DNA of 49,192 bases from Acidobacteriota bacterium (GTDB lineage: Bacteria > Acidobacteriota > Terriglobia > Acidiferrales > UBA7541). The position numbers and the translations under genes are program-made. Every line of letters starts with the position of its first letter. Position 1 is the first letter of the stretch. Positions 28,278 through 37,696 of the stretch are shown here, one piece after another. The DNA lies in assembly GCA_003225295.1 (NCBI GenBank), contig QHYZ01000083.1, forward strand, positions 1 to 49,192, written 5' to 3'. The notes beneath the pieces are model-generated. The model ran no database searches and was not told the DNA's origin. It worked only from the letters and a program-made list of their open reading frames with translations.

Positions 28278-29339
28278 CTAGGGTCGCGGGGTTTTCTGGA
28301 TTTTCTCGATCATTTGGCGCACGCCCGGTGCCATAAGCCCGCGGGGGTCCAGCCTGAGGTATTCCTGATATTCGTCCAGCGCCCCCCGCGGGTTATTTTC
28401 CCGAAGCAGGACGTTTCCCAACAGAACATGTGGCGAGGCCACGTCAGGCATGCCGGAGACGGCTTTGCGCACGTGGGGAGCAGCTTCCCGCCAACGGCCC
28501 AAGGCCCAGTAGGTCTTGGCCAGTTCGTAGTGGCCGGCGGAGGCATCGGGCTTCAATTCGAGTCCGCGAAGAAGCGCCGTTTCTGCTTGAGGATAACTCT
28601 TGGTTTGATTAAACACCGCACCCAATGCCAGGTAGGCATCCGCAGAGTGGGAATCGAAACTGATGGATCTTCGCAGCGCAGTCTCAGCGTCTTTCCAGTT
28701 TTTCGCCTCTAGGTATGCCGTACCCAAAAGTGTATAGGCCAGCGGAAAGGTTTCATAAAGCTTGATGGCCTTGCGCAGGTGAGAGATGCCAGCGTCCAGC
28801 TTATTTTCCTTCATGGCCCTTTGGCCTTTTTCAAATTCCAGGCGAGCATTCTCTGGAATGCTCAGTTCTGCGGCCGATACGGAATCGCCAATGACGCCAT
28901 CGGGGCCGTCGGAGGGGGCCTCCGGGTGGTCGGGTTTCAGGTCCAGAGTTACATATCCCCTCAAGCTGTCGACGAGGTTGACGTGAACGGAAACTTCCTT
29001 GTAGCCGACTTGATTGAGCCGCACGATGTACATTCCCGATGAATTGGGAAGGAAGCGGCACTTGCCGGCCGTTTCGGTGACGCAATCGTCGACGGCTCCG
29101 CCTTCCTCGGATTCGAGGCGCACATGGATGCCGCGTGGGGCGGCGGTTCCATTGGGATAGCGAACCTGAACGTTGATTTCGGCGGCTCCCGGGGAACGTC
29201 CGCTGGACGGGGAGCGTTGCGCAAAGAGCGAACGTGGAAGAAGGAAAACAAGGGAAAGCAGGAGGGTTGCTGACGCGCGACGATCAAACAGAGAAGTTCT
29301 CGTTCGACACCAGGTACAGAAAAAAAGAGACGCGGCCAT
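28278..29339 (-). CDS. Exported TPR protein with N-terminal carboxypeptidase-regulatory-like domain
   Basis: A 353-residue protein. A basic then hydrophobic N-terminus (LLLSLVFLLPRSLFAQ, about 26-41) suggests export. A beta-sandwich module (INVQVRYPNGTAAPRGIHVRLES...GMYIVRLNQVGYKEVSVHVNL, about 54-135) is of the CarboxypepD_reg/Ig type. It is followed by about five tetratricopeptide repeats (165-350), for example YTLLGTAYLEAKNWKDAETALRR and YLALGAVFNQTKSYPQAETALLR. TPR proteins scaffold protein complexes, so a periplasmic role is likely. ATG 29339 is preferred to TTG 29369. It lies between the MacB-like permeases and the second TonB receptor, all on one strand. Confidence 0.82.
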   Translation of the reverse strand: MAASLFFCTWCRTRTSLFDRRASATLLLSLVFLLPRSLFAQRSPSSGRSPGAAEINVQVRYPNGTAAPRGIHVRLESEEGGAVDDCVTETAGKCRFLPNSSGMYIVRLNQVGYKEVSVHVNLVDSLRGYVTLDLKPDHPEAPSDGPDGVIGDSVSAAELSIPENARLEFEKGQRAMKENKLDAGISHLRKAIKLYETFPLAYTLLGTAYLEAKNWKDAETALRRSISFDSHSADAYLALGAVFNQTKSYPQAETALLRGLELKPDASAGHYELAKTYWALGRWREAAPHVRKAVSGMPDVASPHVLLGNVLLRENNPRGALDEYQEYLRLDPRGLMAPGVRQMIEKIQKTPRP

Positions 29340-29403
29340 GAAACGTTCCAAAAGGAAAGTCCAGCTCAAATGACGATGATACGCTTCGCCGCTGCTCGCG
29401 CTA

Positions 29404-29438
29404 CAAAAGAAAAAGGAGGGCGCATGGCAGCGCCCTCC
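29404..29438 (-). terminator. Intrinsic terminator of the second TonB receptor
   Basis: Perfect 9-base arms GGAGGGCGC (29415-29423) and GCGCCCTCC (29430-29438) enclose a 6-base loop. On the minus strand the stem is followed by TTTTTCTTTT. It lies 18 bases after the receptor stop. Confidence 0.88.
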
Positions 29439-29455
29439 CTCCGGAAGAGTTTCGG

Positions 29456-32400
29456 TTAGAACACCAAGCGCAGGCTCAAGCGCGAACTGAACGGCTGCTG
29501 GAAGAAATAGTTGTTCATTCCGTTGGTCGCGAACGGCAGCTTGAAGTCCTGGTTGACTACGCCAAACCCCTGATCGGCGTTCTGGTCAATCAGCGTCTTG
29601 GCTTTTCTGTTGGCGATGTTGAAAGCGTCAAAACCGAACTTGAGGCTGATTCGATCATTGAACTTCCATGGATACTCCAGGTGTGCATCGATGCCAGCCG
29701 TTGTGGGTGCCCGGCCGAGGTCGCCGCGACCGAACAGCGGCACTTCGCCCGCGTTCTGATAAGCCTGCTGAGCAACCAAGGTCGTCAGGGGCAGGCCAGT
29801 TTGCACTCTGAGTCCCCCGCCAAATACCATTCCCTTTAGCCGGCTATGATCCAAGACGTAGACCGGGAAAATATTGATCACATGGCGGCGATCCGTGTTT
29901 AGAGGACCAATTCCCTGCTGTTTGCCGAGCAGCCCAAATGCTCCTTCGGTAAGGTCAAACAGAGAGCTGATGCCCGGGTCAGCCTGGTTGTTGTCGTTGC
30001 GGAATGCGCCTTCATAGTTGCCGTTGAGGCGGGCAATCCGCCAGTTCGCAATAAGAGCCCAGTTGTGGCTGAAGCCCTTGTTCAATTCAATCTCCACTGC
30101 CTGATATACGCGCCGGGGATCCTTGTAAGTATCCGGTTTGCCATCGGCGTAGAATTCGCCTCCGAAAGCGGCGCAGTTACCCGCCTGCTTGCTCTGAGCC
30201 AAAGTGGTGCAATCGGAAAGCAGGCTGCCGGTGGAATCGGTCCAGGTGCCCGTGTTGACGGCGGGGAAGCACGCACTGCCGAGCACCGTGCCAAACGTAT
30301 TGGCAACATTTGGCGCGACATAGGGAGTTGGAGCGTTGTGCGTATCTATGCAGGAAGAAGGAAAGCCCAACGCCACGAGCGCCGCAGCGTTAGCGGCCGA
30401 AGGGTTCGTTTCCGCGGTGAGGAGAGCGCAGTCGAATGCGCCGAGCGGCTTGCCGCCATTTGCGGCACACGCAGATTGAGTTTCGTCTACGCTAGCGAAC
30501 GTCTGCTCGTTGGGGTTCACGAAAATATCCGATTTCTGGTTGGGGTTTCCAATGAAGTAGTTCAAGCCGCCGCCATTGTTTGCAAGGGCATTGAACTGTT
30601 CCACCGAAATGCCACCTTCGTCCTCGATGACGCGCTTCAGGCGGCGGTCAATGTAACGCACGCCGAAGACAATGCCGCCCCGAAATTCGTGCTGGAATCC
30701 GGCGACATATTCGTCGGTATATTCCATGCGGATTCCTGGCTGGAATGGCTCACCGCCACTGAGGCCAACGGTCACGGCGTTCCCGATGCCCCCGGAGGCC
30801 GAATTGAGCAAGGTGGCGGAACTTGGTTTGAACATGTTTGCGTAGTCAGGGTTTCCGCTGGAATCCGTCACGATGCAAGAAGCTCCCGCAGGTGTCCCCG
30901 CCGGGCACCCGGTGGTTGTCGAAGCGGGGGCCCAATACGCGCCCAGCACATCATCCTCTGCGCTGAGAGCGCGGATGGCCGCGTCGAGCGGCAGAATGAA
31001 CGCATACCGGCCATAGTTGGCGTAGAACTTGGTCTTTCGGTCACCCTTGGGATCGAGGACAAAGCCAAGCCGAGGAGACCACATGTCGTTAAAAAGCTTA
31101 TTGAGCTGGTTGCCGACCAAACGTTGCTGTTCCCAGCGCAGACCAAGGTTGACGGTGACGCGCTTGCCTAAAGCCCAGGAATCGTTCACGTATCCAGCGT
31201 GATACTTTCCGCTGCTTTTGGTAATGCCTCCGTCAAAGCGGCCACGCGACTGGACAAGTACGACTTGAACAGGATTTCCCCCACCGACCGAATTCGCCAT
31301 GTACGGGCATAGCGTACAGCCGGAACTATTGGAAACGGCTGAAATGGGCTCAAGAACGAGTGAGGCGTCGGTCATCTTGCCGGCGACGGTCGGGTTGGTG
31401 GCTGTCCCGTATCCGGGATCTCCACCAGAAGCGTTGGTCGCCGGAAGTGCGAACTTGCCTCCCGAATAGGACGTGCTGTCGTCATACACAGGAAACTGCC
31501 AGTTGTAGCCGATGCTGAAAGTATGCTGGCCGAGAAAATGAAAAGTCTTCGAAGTATCGAAAGAAATGCTGCGCGTGTTAGAGTCGTATGGCTCCAGGAA
31601 GCCAAACCCCTGAGCGTTGAATGTTCCCGCCTGCAGGAGCCCTGATTCGTCTTGGATCTGGGTCACGTCCGCCAAAGGAGTTTCGGTGAAGTGGTTCCAG
31701 CTCCAGGTAAACGCGCCATCAACCAGCCAGGTCGAGGTGAGTGTGCCATCGTAACGCGCCGCCCAGTTGCGTGTGCCATAATCCCACTTGGAATTTACCG
31801 TTTTGTCCGAAGCGTTCAACGACGCCCAAGGAACATTGTTGGTGTGCGAGGGGTCGCCAAAAACTGAGGATTCTACGGTATGCCGGTCGTTAATCTTAAA
31901 GGTCAACTTGCCAGCATAGTCGTAGGAAGTCTTGGTGCGCTGCAATTGACCGTCATATGCGGTGAAAAGACCTGAGCCAACGGCCGGGGCTACGTACTGG
32001 TTATTTACGCTGGGATTGAAGTTCCCGAAATAGAAGAGGTGATCGCGTAATTTTCCAAGAGGCGCGTATCCGCCAAGTTCGGCGTCACCTTCGTAGTTGG
32101 CATTGCCAAGGTAACGGCCAAACAGGTTCACTCTGCCAAACTGCGGGTCGTCAGCATTGAGCGGAGTGGTCTGCATCCCTAGTGGATGGAAGTAGCCGCC
32201 GAGCTCGCCGTGGGTCTTCGTGCTGCCGGACTTGGTGACGATCTGGACGATGCCGCCACTGGCGTGGCCATACTGCGGTTCGAAGCCACCGGTCTTGATT
32301 TGCACTTCCTTGACGAAGGACTGATTGATCCCGCTGCCAAGCGCACCGTAGGAACGTGCCCAGACGCCCAGGCCTCCGAAGGCCGGGTCATTGATGGAAA

Positions 32401-32974
32401 CGCCGTCCGCCACATAGGAATTCTCGAGTCCGCTGGAGCCGGAAATGGAAGGGTTGTTGCTGCCGGTCTGAATGCCGTCGACCGCGCCGGGGCTCAAATA
32501 GAAAAGATTGGCTACACCACGCTGAACGGGAATATTTTGAAAGAAAGTGTCGGAGATATCCGCGGTGACAGCCGACGTGGAAGTGTCCACCGTGACGGTG
32601 GCGGCGCTGACTTCCACGGTCTCGGAAACCTGGCCGGTTTCGAGGATGACTTCGATGCTGGTGGTCTTGTTGATCTGCACCTCGGCGCTCTTCACGCTGG
32701 CGATCTTGAAGCCGGCCTTCTGCACCTTAATTGAATAAGTACCGGGAATTAGGGTGGAGAAGAGGAAGGACCCCTGTTCGGCCGTGGATTGAGAAAGGCT
32801 GCCAATGGGACCGGTGATAGTGACCTGGGCTCCCGGAACTGCGGCTTTTGAAGCGTCATAAACTATGCCGCTCAGATTGCCGCGCGCGGCCCCCTGGTCC
32901 TGTGCCTCGATGGATACCGAGAAGATCATACTAAATGCCAAAACCGAGCTGACCACAAGCCATTTACTTTTCAT
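29456..32974 (-). CDS. TonB-dependent receptor, Oar-like, with N-terminal carboxypeptidase-regulatory domain
   Basis: A 1172-residue outer-membrane protein. The signal peptide MKSKWLVVSSVLAFSMIFSV is followed by a CarboxypepD_reg module (LSGIVYDASKAAVPGAQVTITG...GTYSIKVQKAGFKIASV, about 30-100) and the linker VSETVEVSAATVTVDTSTS. A plug has YVADGVSINDP and QYGHASGGIVQIVTKSGSTKTHG, and a large barrel ends SLRLVF. Several predicted surface loops contain clustered cysteines. ATG 32974 is chosen because it opens the signal peptide and GGAAGGGAG lies upstream. A terminator follows the gene, so it is probably transcribed alone. The ligand is unknown. Confidence 0.92.
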   Translation of the reverse strand: MKSKWLVVSSVLAFSMIFSVSIEAQDQGAARGNLSGIVYDASKAAVPGAQVTITGPIGSLSQSTAEQGSFLFSTLIPGTYSIKVQKAGFKIASVKSAEVQINKTTSIEVILETGQVSETVEVSAATVTVDTSTSAVTADISDTFFQNIPVQRGVANLFYLSPGAVDGIQTGSNNPSISGSSGLENSYVADGVSINDPAFGGLGVWARSYGALGSGINQSFVKEVQIKTGGFEPQYGHASGGIVQIVTKSGSTKTHGELGGYFHPLGMQTTPLNADDPQFGRVNLFGRYLGNANYEGDAELGGYAPLGKLRDHLFYFGNFNPSVNNQYVAPAVGSGLFTAYDGQLQRTKTSYDYAGKLTFKINDRHTVESSVFGDPSHTNNVPWASLNASDKTVNSKWDYGTRNWAARYDGTLTSTWLVDGAFTWSWNHFTETPLADVTQIQDESGLLQAGTFNAQGFGFLEPYDSNTRSISFDTSKTFHFLGQHTFSIGYNWQFPVYDDSTSYSGGKFALPATNASGGDPGYGTATNPTVAGKMTDASLVLEPISAVSNSSGCTLCPYMANSVGGGNPVQVVLVQSRGRFDGGITKSSGKYHAGYVNDSWALGKRVTVNLGLRWEQQRLVGNQLNKLFNDMWSPRLGFVLDPKGDRKTKFYANYGRYAFILPLDAAIRALSAEDDVLGAYWAPASTTTGCPAGTPAGASCIVTDSSGNPDYANMFKPSSATLLNSASGGIGNAVTVGLSGGEPFQPGIRMEYTDEYVAGFQHEFRGGIVFGVRYIDRRLKRVIEDEGGISVEQFNALANNGGGLNYFIGNPNQKSDIFVNPNEQTFASVDETQSACAANGGKPLGAFDCALLTAETNPSAANAAALVALGFPSSCIDTHNAPTPYVAPNVANTFGTVLGSACFPAVNTGTWTDSTGSLLSDCTTLAQSKQAGNCAAFGGEFYADGKPDTYKDPRRVYQAVEIELNKGFSHNWALIANWRIARLNGNYEGAFRNDNNQADPGISSLFDLTEGAFGLLGKQQGIGPLNTDRRHVINIFPVYVLDHSRLKGMVFGGGLRVQTGLPLTTLVAQQAYQNAGEVPLFGRGDLGRAPTTAGIDAHLEYPWKFNDRISLKFGFDAFNIANRKAKTLIDQNADQGFGVVNQDFKLPFATNGMNNYFFQQPFSSRLSLRLVF

Positions 32975-33085
32975 AGCGGTCGAACTCCCTTCCTTGCATC
33001 TCATTTATCCAAAACTTATTTTGGCGTGTAGATGGAACGGAAATAACGAGAAGGACTCCACCCTGCTCCCCGAAGCCCAGGACAT

Positions 33086-33114
33086 ATTCTCACGCATTGC
33101 ATAAAAACTGCCAA
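33086..33114 (-). promoter_or_regulatory. Candidate promoter of the second TonB receptor
   Basis: On the minus strand TTGGCA (33109-33114) and GAGAAT (33086-33091) are spaced by 17 bases, about 110 bases before the start codon. A perfect TATAAT also occurs on this strand at 33181-33186, but with no convincing -35. The intergenic region is AT-richer than its surroundings. Confidence 0.35.
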
Positions 33115-33270
33115 ATTGATAGATAATTTATCCAATGCTAAGCTTCGTGAATTCCACGACTTATCGTTGGGCTAGCGGACATTATAAGGAGAAGACATGC
33201 GACGTACTCCTGATTCCTGGATAAGTATGCAGAAATATGGATTAGTTAAGGCGGCAGGGGGCTGGTGTCC

Positions 33271-35427
33271 TCACGGCTTGGCTGGCTCTTCGATGAGGAG
33301 AGACTTGCCCTTCTGCGTTAGGTCCGCCGCCTTCTGTGGGTTTCCAATTTCGGTGTAGTACTGGGCCAAGGCCAGATAAAACGGGCCCTCCTCAGGGCGG
33401 GACAGCAGGGCCTTTTCAAGGATGGAGATGGCCTCGGGAGCGTTTCCTCTCTTCTCCATACTCGTGGCAATCCGAAGAAGGGTCTCCGAGTCCGTCGTTT
33501 CCGTAACGCCCGCGTCAGAGAAGAGGCTGACCACGGCGGCATAGTCCTTTTTTGAGAAGTAGGCGTCCACAAGCCGGGAGCGGGCGACGTCATTGGAGTG
33601 GTCGAGTTGCAAGGCACGCCGGAACCAGGCGCGGGCCTCGTCAAACTGACCGAGAGCCCAATAGCAAAGGCCCCGTTGCTGGTCGAGGATACCCTTTTCC
33701 GCGTCTTGGGCGATTCCCGGCTCGAGCACGTCCCAGGGTTCGGGCGGAGAAGGAGCATCGAGAACTTTGAAATTCATGGTTGCGAAACCGCCGCGCCTGG
33801 TCTCCGGATTATTCACGGTGACGTTCAGAATATAGCTGCCGCTTGATTGCTGCTCGAGTCGAAGCTTCTTTCCCGTCACCAGAGAACCGGCAGCGTCGAA
33901 TTGTTCCCTGCTGATTTCGTCTTTGACCTTGGTGGCACTGCCGGGAGCGGCGGGCCGGCCGAAAGCGTATTCCACGTCCAGTTTCTTTCCCAGATTTTCA
34001 CGGGGATCTGCGGCCGGGGCCCAAATCTGATAAACCACTTGGAGGTTGGTGCCTGGGGCAAGAGTTGGGGCGCTGCTGGGCAGGGGAGTGAATTGCACGC
34101 CGCCGATGGCAAAAGGCATGAGATCGGCGAGACCGGGATCGGCGTTTTCCGCTGACAGAAATGGCAGCACACCGGGCACGACCAGTGCGTCTTTGGGGGG
34201 CATGGGGATGGAGACTTCCCGCACCGTGTGGAAGGCCGTTTTTTTGGACCAGTCGGTGAACTGAAACTCCAGGTGATACTTACCAGCCGGGAGAGGGAGC
34301 GTTCCCTGGTACCCGAACACTTTGTCTTTGATGGTATCGAGGCGTTTCTTGGTGATCGAATCCGCGAGGGATTTTTGTTGCGTGAAGATGAGCTGGTTCT
34401 CAGCGCTAAAAACGCGGACGCGGACCTCCACAGAGTAGGAATAGCGTTCGTCTTTCTCCTCGGTCAGGCTGAGGTCGCTGGGACTACGCAAGTGCAGGGC
34501 ATAGTCGAGGCGCGTCAGTCCGCGAGAATCGCGAGCCGGGAAGGTAACGATGTCGAGATGGTGGCCCTCCAGGACCAGCCGAGAGGTAACCGTTTCGCGG
34601 TTGGTTCTTCGCCGGAGAATATCGTCGCGGTTCGCCGGCAAATTGGGGAGATTCTTGATGCTGTTCAGAAGGATGTCGGATTCGAGGCTTACGATTCCGG
34701 TGGTCTCGTCGACCGGCTCGTCGGGCAAGAGCGACAGCGAAATTCGTGCCACTTCCGGCCCCGCGGAATTGCGAATCATACGCAGCGCGGCGGAACGCGA
34801 ATTGATGGCCTCCACGCCAGTAGCAAGTTTATCCGGGCCGTCGGTGTACGGACTATAGAAGCGGTAATCGCCGCTGCCTTCGCGTTGGTAAAACATGACG
34901 TAGAAAAACGGCGGTAGCGCTGGGTTGGCACCGCTATAAAACCAGATTTCCAGGGGATAGAGATTCGCGGAGTTACGGAAGACCTGTTTTTGTTGTGGGG
35001 GGCCCAGGGTAATGTAGGTGCGGCCGCGATCGGTGCGCCAGCCTTCCACGCCTGAGCCGATGCCGAAACGCGCATCGGCAAAAGCGATGCGCTGATAAAT
35101 CTCATCCTTGTAAGTGTTGGTGGGTGAGCCGGGAGAAGGATTGCGGATTTCCCAGAAGGTCTCAATGAACTTTTCGCGCGCTTCGTCGGTGGTCAGCTTC
35201 AGAAAGGCGTCGCGTTCGTCTTTGGTGATGATGTAAGCGACGTCCCGCTCCAGCCAGTCCCGATGATTCTTCTCCAATTTTTGTTTTTTCTGCGCCCAAC
35301 AGATTGCACTGCAGGCGAACAGGATGGCCGCAAGAAGTATGATTCCCCGGCGGGAAACAACACCAAGGCGGTGCCGGCCCGGCCCTCCTCGGTTGCGGCG
35401 AAATCCGTTCGAAGGCAGGCGATCCAT
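33271..35427 (-). CDS. GWxTD-domain protein with C-terminal TPR repeats
   Basis: A 718-residue exported protein. A signal-anchor or signal peptide (RGIILLAAILFACSAICWAQ, about 27-46) is followed by the GWxTD domain (WLERDVAYIITKDERDAFLKLTTDEAREKFIETFWEIRNP...GVEGWRTDRGRTYITLGPP), whose name-giving motif is G-W-R-T-D here. A long beta-rich middle follows. The C-terminal 130 residues carry TPR-like repeats (QQRGLCYWALGQFDEARAWFRRALQLD; EAISILEKALLSRPEEGPFYLALAQYY). The family is frequent in acidobacteria and Bacteroidetes and its role is unknown; an envelope location is likely. ATG 35427 has GAGG upstream and is preferred to TTG 35442. It follows the exported-protein gene by 64 bases. Confidence 0.88.
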   Translation of the reverse strand: MDRLPSNGFRRNRGGPGRHRLGVVSRRGIILLAAILFACSAICWAQKKQKLEKNHRDWLERDVAYIITKDERDAFLKLTTDEAREKFIETFWEIRNPSPGSPTNTYKDEIYQRIAFADARFGIGSGVEGWRTDRGRTYITLGPPQQKQVFRNSANLYPLEIWFYSGANPALPPFFYVMFYQREGSGDYRFYSPYTDGPDKLATGVEAINSRSAALRMIRNSAGPEVARISLSLLPDEPVDETTGIVSLESDILLNSIKNLPNLPANRDDILRRRTNRETVTSRLVLEGHHLDIVTFPARDSRGLTRLDYALHLRSPSDLSLTEEKDERYSYSVEVRVRVFSAENQLIFTQQKSLADSITKKRLDTIKDKVFGYQGTLPLPAGKYHLEFQFTDWSKKTAFHTVREVSIPMPPKDALVVPGVLPFLSAENADPGLADLMPFAIGGVQFTPLPSSAPTLAPGTNLQVVYQIWAPAADPRENLGKKLDVEYAFGRPAAPGSATKVKDEISREQFDAAGSLVTGKKLRLEQQSSGSYILNVTVNNPETRRGGFATMNFKVLDAPSPPEPWDVLEPGIAQDAEKGILDQQRGLCYWALGQFDEARAWFRRALQLDHSNDVARSRLVDAYFSKKDYAAVVSLFSDAGVTETTDSETLLRIATSMEKRGNAPEAISILEKALLSRPEEGPFYLALAQYYTEIGNPQKAADLTQKGKSLLIEEPAKP

Positions 35428-35491
35428 CGCAGAATTCCTCAATCAACTCCCCCCGGGTCGTACCGCACGTGCAGACGAAAATAGATTCGAC

Positions 35492-36151
35492 CTAGCCTTG
35501 ATGGCGAATGCGTTCGGCGAGGGACCGGGCCCGCTGTCGCGCGATGTCCACAAACCGGGAGTCCCCCGCGATCTGATCGAGAATGGGCAGGACCCGCTGT
35601 GGTTCCGGCATAAGGCTGCGGTTGAGGTCCGATTCGAATTGCAGTAAGGCGTCATTGATTCCCAGGCGGTCGTATTTCATGCGCCGCGAAATCAAATCAA
35701 AATGTTCCTGCTGGCGCGCCAGCCCTTCAAAAATCTGCAGGAGTTGGGAAGCCGCGGAGTTCAAAGTGTAGTTAAATTTTGCTTCATGGACTTCGGGGCC
35801 GGATTCCCATCGAAAGGTTTTCTCGCCGAGATTGGCGATCTTGCGATGCACATCCAGATCCAGTCCTTGGAAGTGCTTGAGTTGCGCCGCCAGGTCGAAC
35901 ATCTTGGTGCGCCAAGCCGCGCTCACCTGAAAGGGCAACGAGCCGGGATCCTCGTCCAACTGCCGGATTTCATACGCCGCGGCATCGGAATCTTCCCGTA
36001 CCGTAATTTCGATTAATTCCGGTGAGCTGCCTTTGAAGACGCGCCGAAACGTCAGTTTGGCGCCGGTGGGAGCGGGGACGGAAAGCACGGCCGGTGCCGC
36101 CAAGCAGGCCGCGGCAATCAACAGGAAGAAATGCAGGAGGGAAATCTTCAT
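35492..36151 (-). CDS. Exported protein of unknown function, translationally coupled to ruvC
   Basis: A 219-residue protein with a signal peptide (MKISLLHFFLLIAAACLAAPAV). The mature part has a short beta-rich start (TGAKLTFRRVFKGSSPELIEITVREDSDAAAYEIRQLD), then mostly helical sequence (about 75-215). It contains FDLAAQLKHFQGLDLDVHRKIANLG and LRIFEGLARQQEHFDL-like amphipathic stretches. Its ATG overlaps the ruvC stop as ATGA, so translation is probably coupled. No known domain is recognised. It may act with the GWxTD protein encoded just downstream. Confidence 0.7.
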   Translation of the reverse strand: MKISLLHFFLLIAAACLAAPAVLSVPAPTGAKLTFRRVFKGSSPELIEITVREDSDAAAYEIRQLDEDPGSLPFQVSAAWRTKMFDLAAQLKHFQGLDLDVHRKIANLGEKTFRWESGPEVHEAKFNYTLNSAASQLLQIFEGLARQQEHFDLISRRMKYDRLGINDALLQFESDLNRSLMPEPQRVLPILDQIAGDSRFVDIARQRARSLAERIRHQG

Positions 36152-36825
36152 CGCATCGATACGATGCGTGGCAACTCGCCACGCGTTGCGCCGCGGCGCC
36201 GATTTTCTTTGGACAATACAGTGGAACCTACCGCGGCGCGGAAGGCGCGTGCTTTCGCTGATCGATCCACATCCGGCAACCCGAACCGCCGCCGGGTCTG
36301 CTCCGCCTGCAAATGGCACAGCGCCACCGCCAAGGCATCCGCGGCGTGCGACGGTTCCGGTGTTTCCTCCATCGAGAGCAGGGCACGTACCATCATCTGC
36401 ATCTGTTTTTTGTCCGCGTGGCCGTTGCCCGCGATGATGGCCTTCACTTCGCGAGGCGCATAGCTATGCACGTCCAGGCTATGCTGCGCCGCCGCCAGCA
36501 GAACCACGCCGCGCACTTCCGCCAGCCGCAGCGCCGTACGCATGTTTAGCGCCGTGAAGACGCTCTCCACCGCCACCGCGTCGGGCGAAAACTCTTTGAT
36601 GAGTCTGCACAGCAAGGCATGCACATCCTGCAGCGCGGCCCCCGCGTATTTCTTCTGGCGCTTGGCGGCCACTTTCAGGGACCCATAATGAAGCATACGG
36701 CAGCGCCGTCCGTCGCTTTCGACGATCCCATACCCGGTCGGCCCAGCTGCCGCAGGGTCCACCCCCAGAACGCACGTCCATCCGTTCTTTTCGCTCCGCC
36801 GGCCTGATGAATTCGTCCCTGCCAT
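36148..36825 (-). CDS. ruvC: Holliday junction resolvase RuvC
   Basis: This endonuclease cleaves Holliday junctions in recombination together with RuvAB. The 225 residues exceed the usual 160-180 because of a short N-terminal extension and a basic C-terminal tail of about 35 residues. Catalytic acids are visible: D23 in LGVDPAAAGPTGYGIVE, E87 in AVESVF, and D163 in SHAADALAVAL. The position equivalent to the third E. coli acid is His (H160), as in Thermus RuvC. The conserved SYAPREVKAIIAGNGHADKKQM block is present. It lies downstream of yebC, separated by a terminator, and overlaps the next gene by 4 bp. ruvA and ruvB are not in the window. Confidence 0.95.
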   Translation of the reverse strand: MAGTNSSGRRSEKNGWTCVLGVDPAAAGPTGYGIVESDGRRCRMLHYGSLKVAAKRQKKYAGAALQDVHALLCRLIKEFSPDAVAVESVFTALNMRTALRLAEVRGVVLLAAAQHSLDVHSYAPREVKAIIAGNGHADKKQMQMMVRALLSMEETPEPSHAADALAVALCHLQAEQTRRRFGLPDVDRSAKARAFRAAVGSTVLSKENRRRGATRGELPRIVSMR

Positions 36826-36884
36826 CGCCCCAAGTCTACGGCCTTCCGCGCATCCCTGCCAGCGCTTTGTAGCGTGCAGTAGTC

Positions 36885-36918
36885 AAAAAAAAAGGCCAGC
36901 CCGGATTAGGGACTGGCC
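36885..36918 (-). terminator. Intrinsic terminator after yebC
   Basis: On the minus strand GGCCAG (from 36913-36918 complement) and CTGGCC (36894-36899 complement) close a stem extended by CCC/GGG, followed by nine T residues (36885-36893). It separates yebC from ruvC. Confidence 0.92.
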
Positions 36919-36940
36919 GCCAAACGAACTGCCGAGTGAA

Positions 36941-37696
36941 TCAGTTGGCGCCGACCGCGGCCTGAATTTCGGATTCGTCGATGTCAAAGTTCGCGTAGAC
37001 GTGCTGTACGTCGTCGTGTTCTTCGAGGGCTTCGACCAGGCGCACCATCTGGGTGGCCTGCGGGCCGGTCAGCTTGATGTAGTTCTGCGGGACCATGCCG
37101 ATCTCCGCGGACGCGGGAGTAATTCCCGCCTTGGTCAGCGCTTCCTTCACCTTCTCGAGGGCGTCCGGCGGCGTCACGATGTACCATGCGGAGCCGTCGT
37201 CCTTCAGATCTTCGGCGCCCGCTTCCAGCACGAGGTCCAGCAGCTGGTCTTCGCTGGCCGCCTCCTTGGGAACAGAAATTTCACCCTTGCGGTGGAACAT
37301 CCACCCGACGGCTCCAGCTTCTGCCATGTTACCGCCGTTCTTACTCATGAGATGGCGAAACTCACCGACGACGCGGTTGCGGTTCGTGGTGACAACCTGA
37401 ATCAGCATGCCCACTCCGCCCGGGCCGTAGCCTTCGAAGGTGGCTTCCTCATACTGCTCGCCTTCCAGCTGGCCGGTGCCGCGAAGAATGGCGCGCTCGA
37501 TGTTCTCGTTGGGCATGTTCTCGTTCTTGCCCGCCAAAATCGCAGTTCGCAAGCGCGGATTGGAGTTTGCATCGCCGCCGCCGATGCGCGCAGCAATGGT
37601 GATTTCACGAATGATTCGCGTAAAGGCTTGGCCGCGTTTGGCGTCGGTGGCCGCTTTTTTGTGCTTGATGGTGGCCCATTTTGAATGCCCGGACAT
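36941..37696 (-). CDS. yebC: YebC/PmpR-family protein
   Basis: A 251-residue protein that begins with the invariant MSGHSKWATIKHKKAATDAKRG and contains NENIERAILRGTG, EEATFEGYGPGGVGMLIQVVTTNRNR and HLMSKNGGNMAEAGAVGWMF. The acidic C-terminus (EEHDDVQHVYANFDI) is also typical. The family includes transcription regulators (PmpR, TACO1 type) and factors that aid translation of proline-rich stretches. It is often encoded next to ruvC, as here. A strong terminator follows it. Confidence 0.96.
   Translation of the reverse strand: MSGHSKWATIKHKKAATDAKRGQAFTRIIREITIAARIGGGDANSNPRLRTAILAGKNENMPNENIERAILRGTGQLEGEQYEEATFEGYGPGGVGMLIQVVTTNRNRVVGEFRHLMSKNGGNMAEAGAVGWMFHRKGEISVPKEAASEDQLLDLVLEAGAEDLKDDGSAWYIVTPPDALEKVKEALTKAGITPASAEIGMVPQNYIKLTGPQATQMVRLVEALEEHDDVQHVYANFDIDESEIQAAVGAN

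Noticed and set aside
30065-31171. Long plus-strand open frame opposite the second TonB receptor
   Set aside because: It lies wholly inside the receptor gene on the other strand, shows no domain or start signal, and reflects GC-rich codon use of the real gene.
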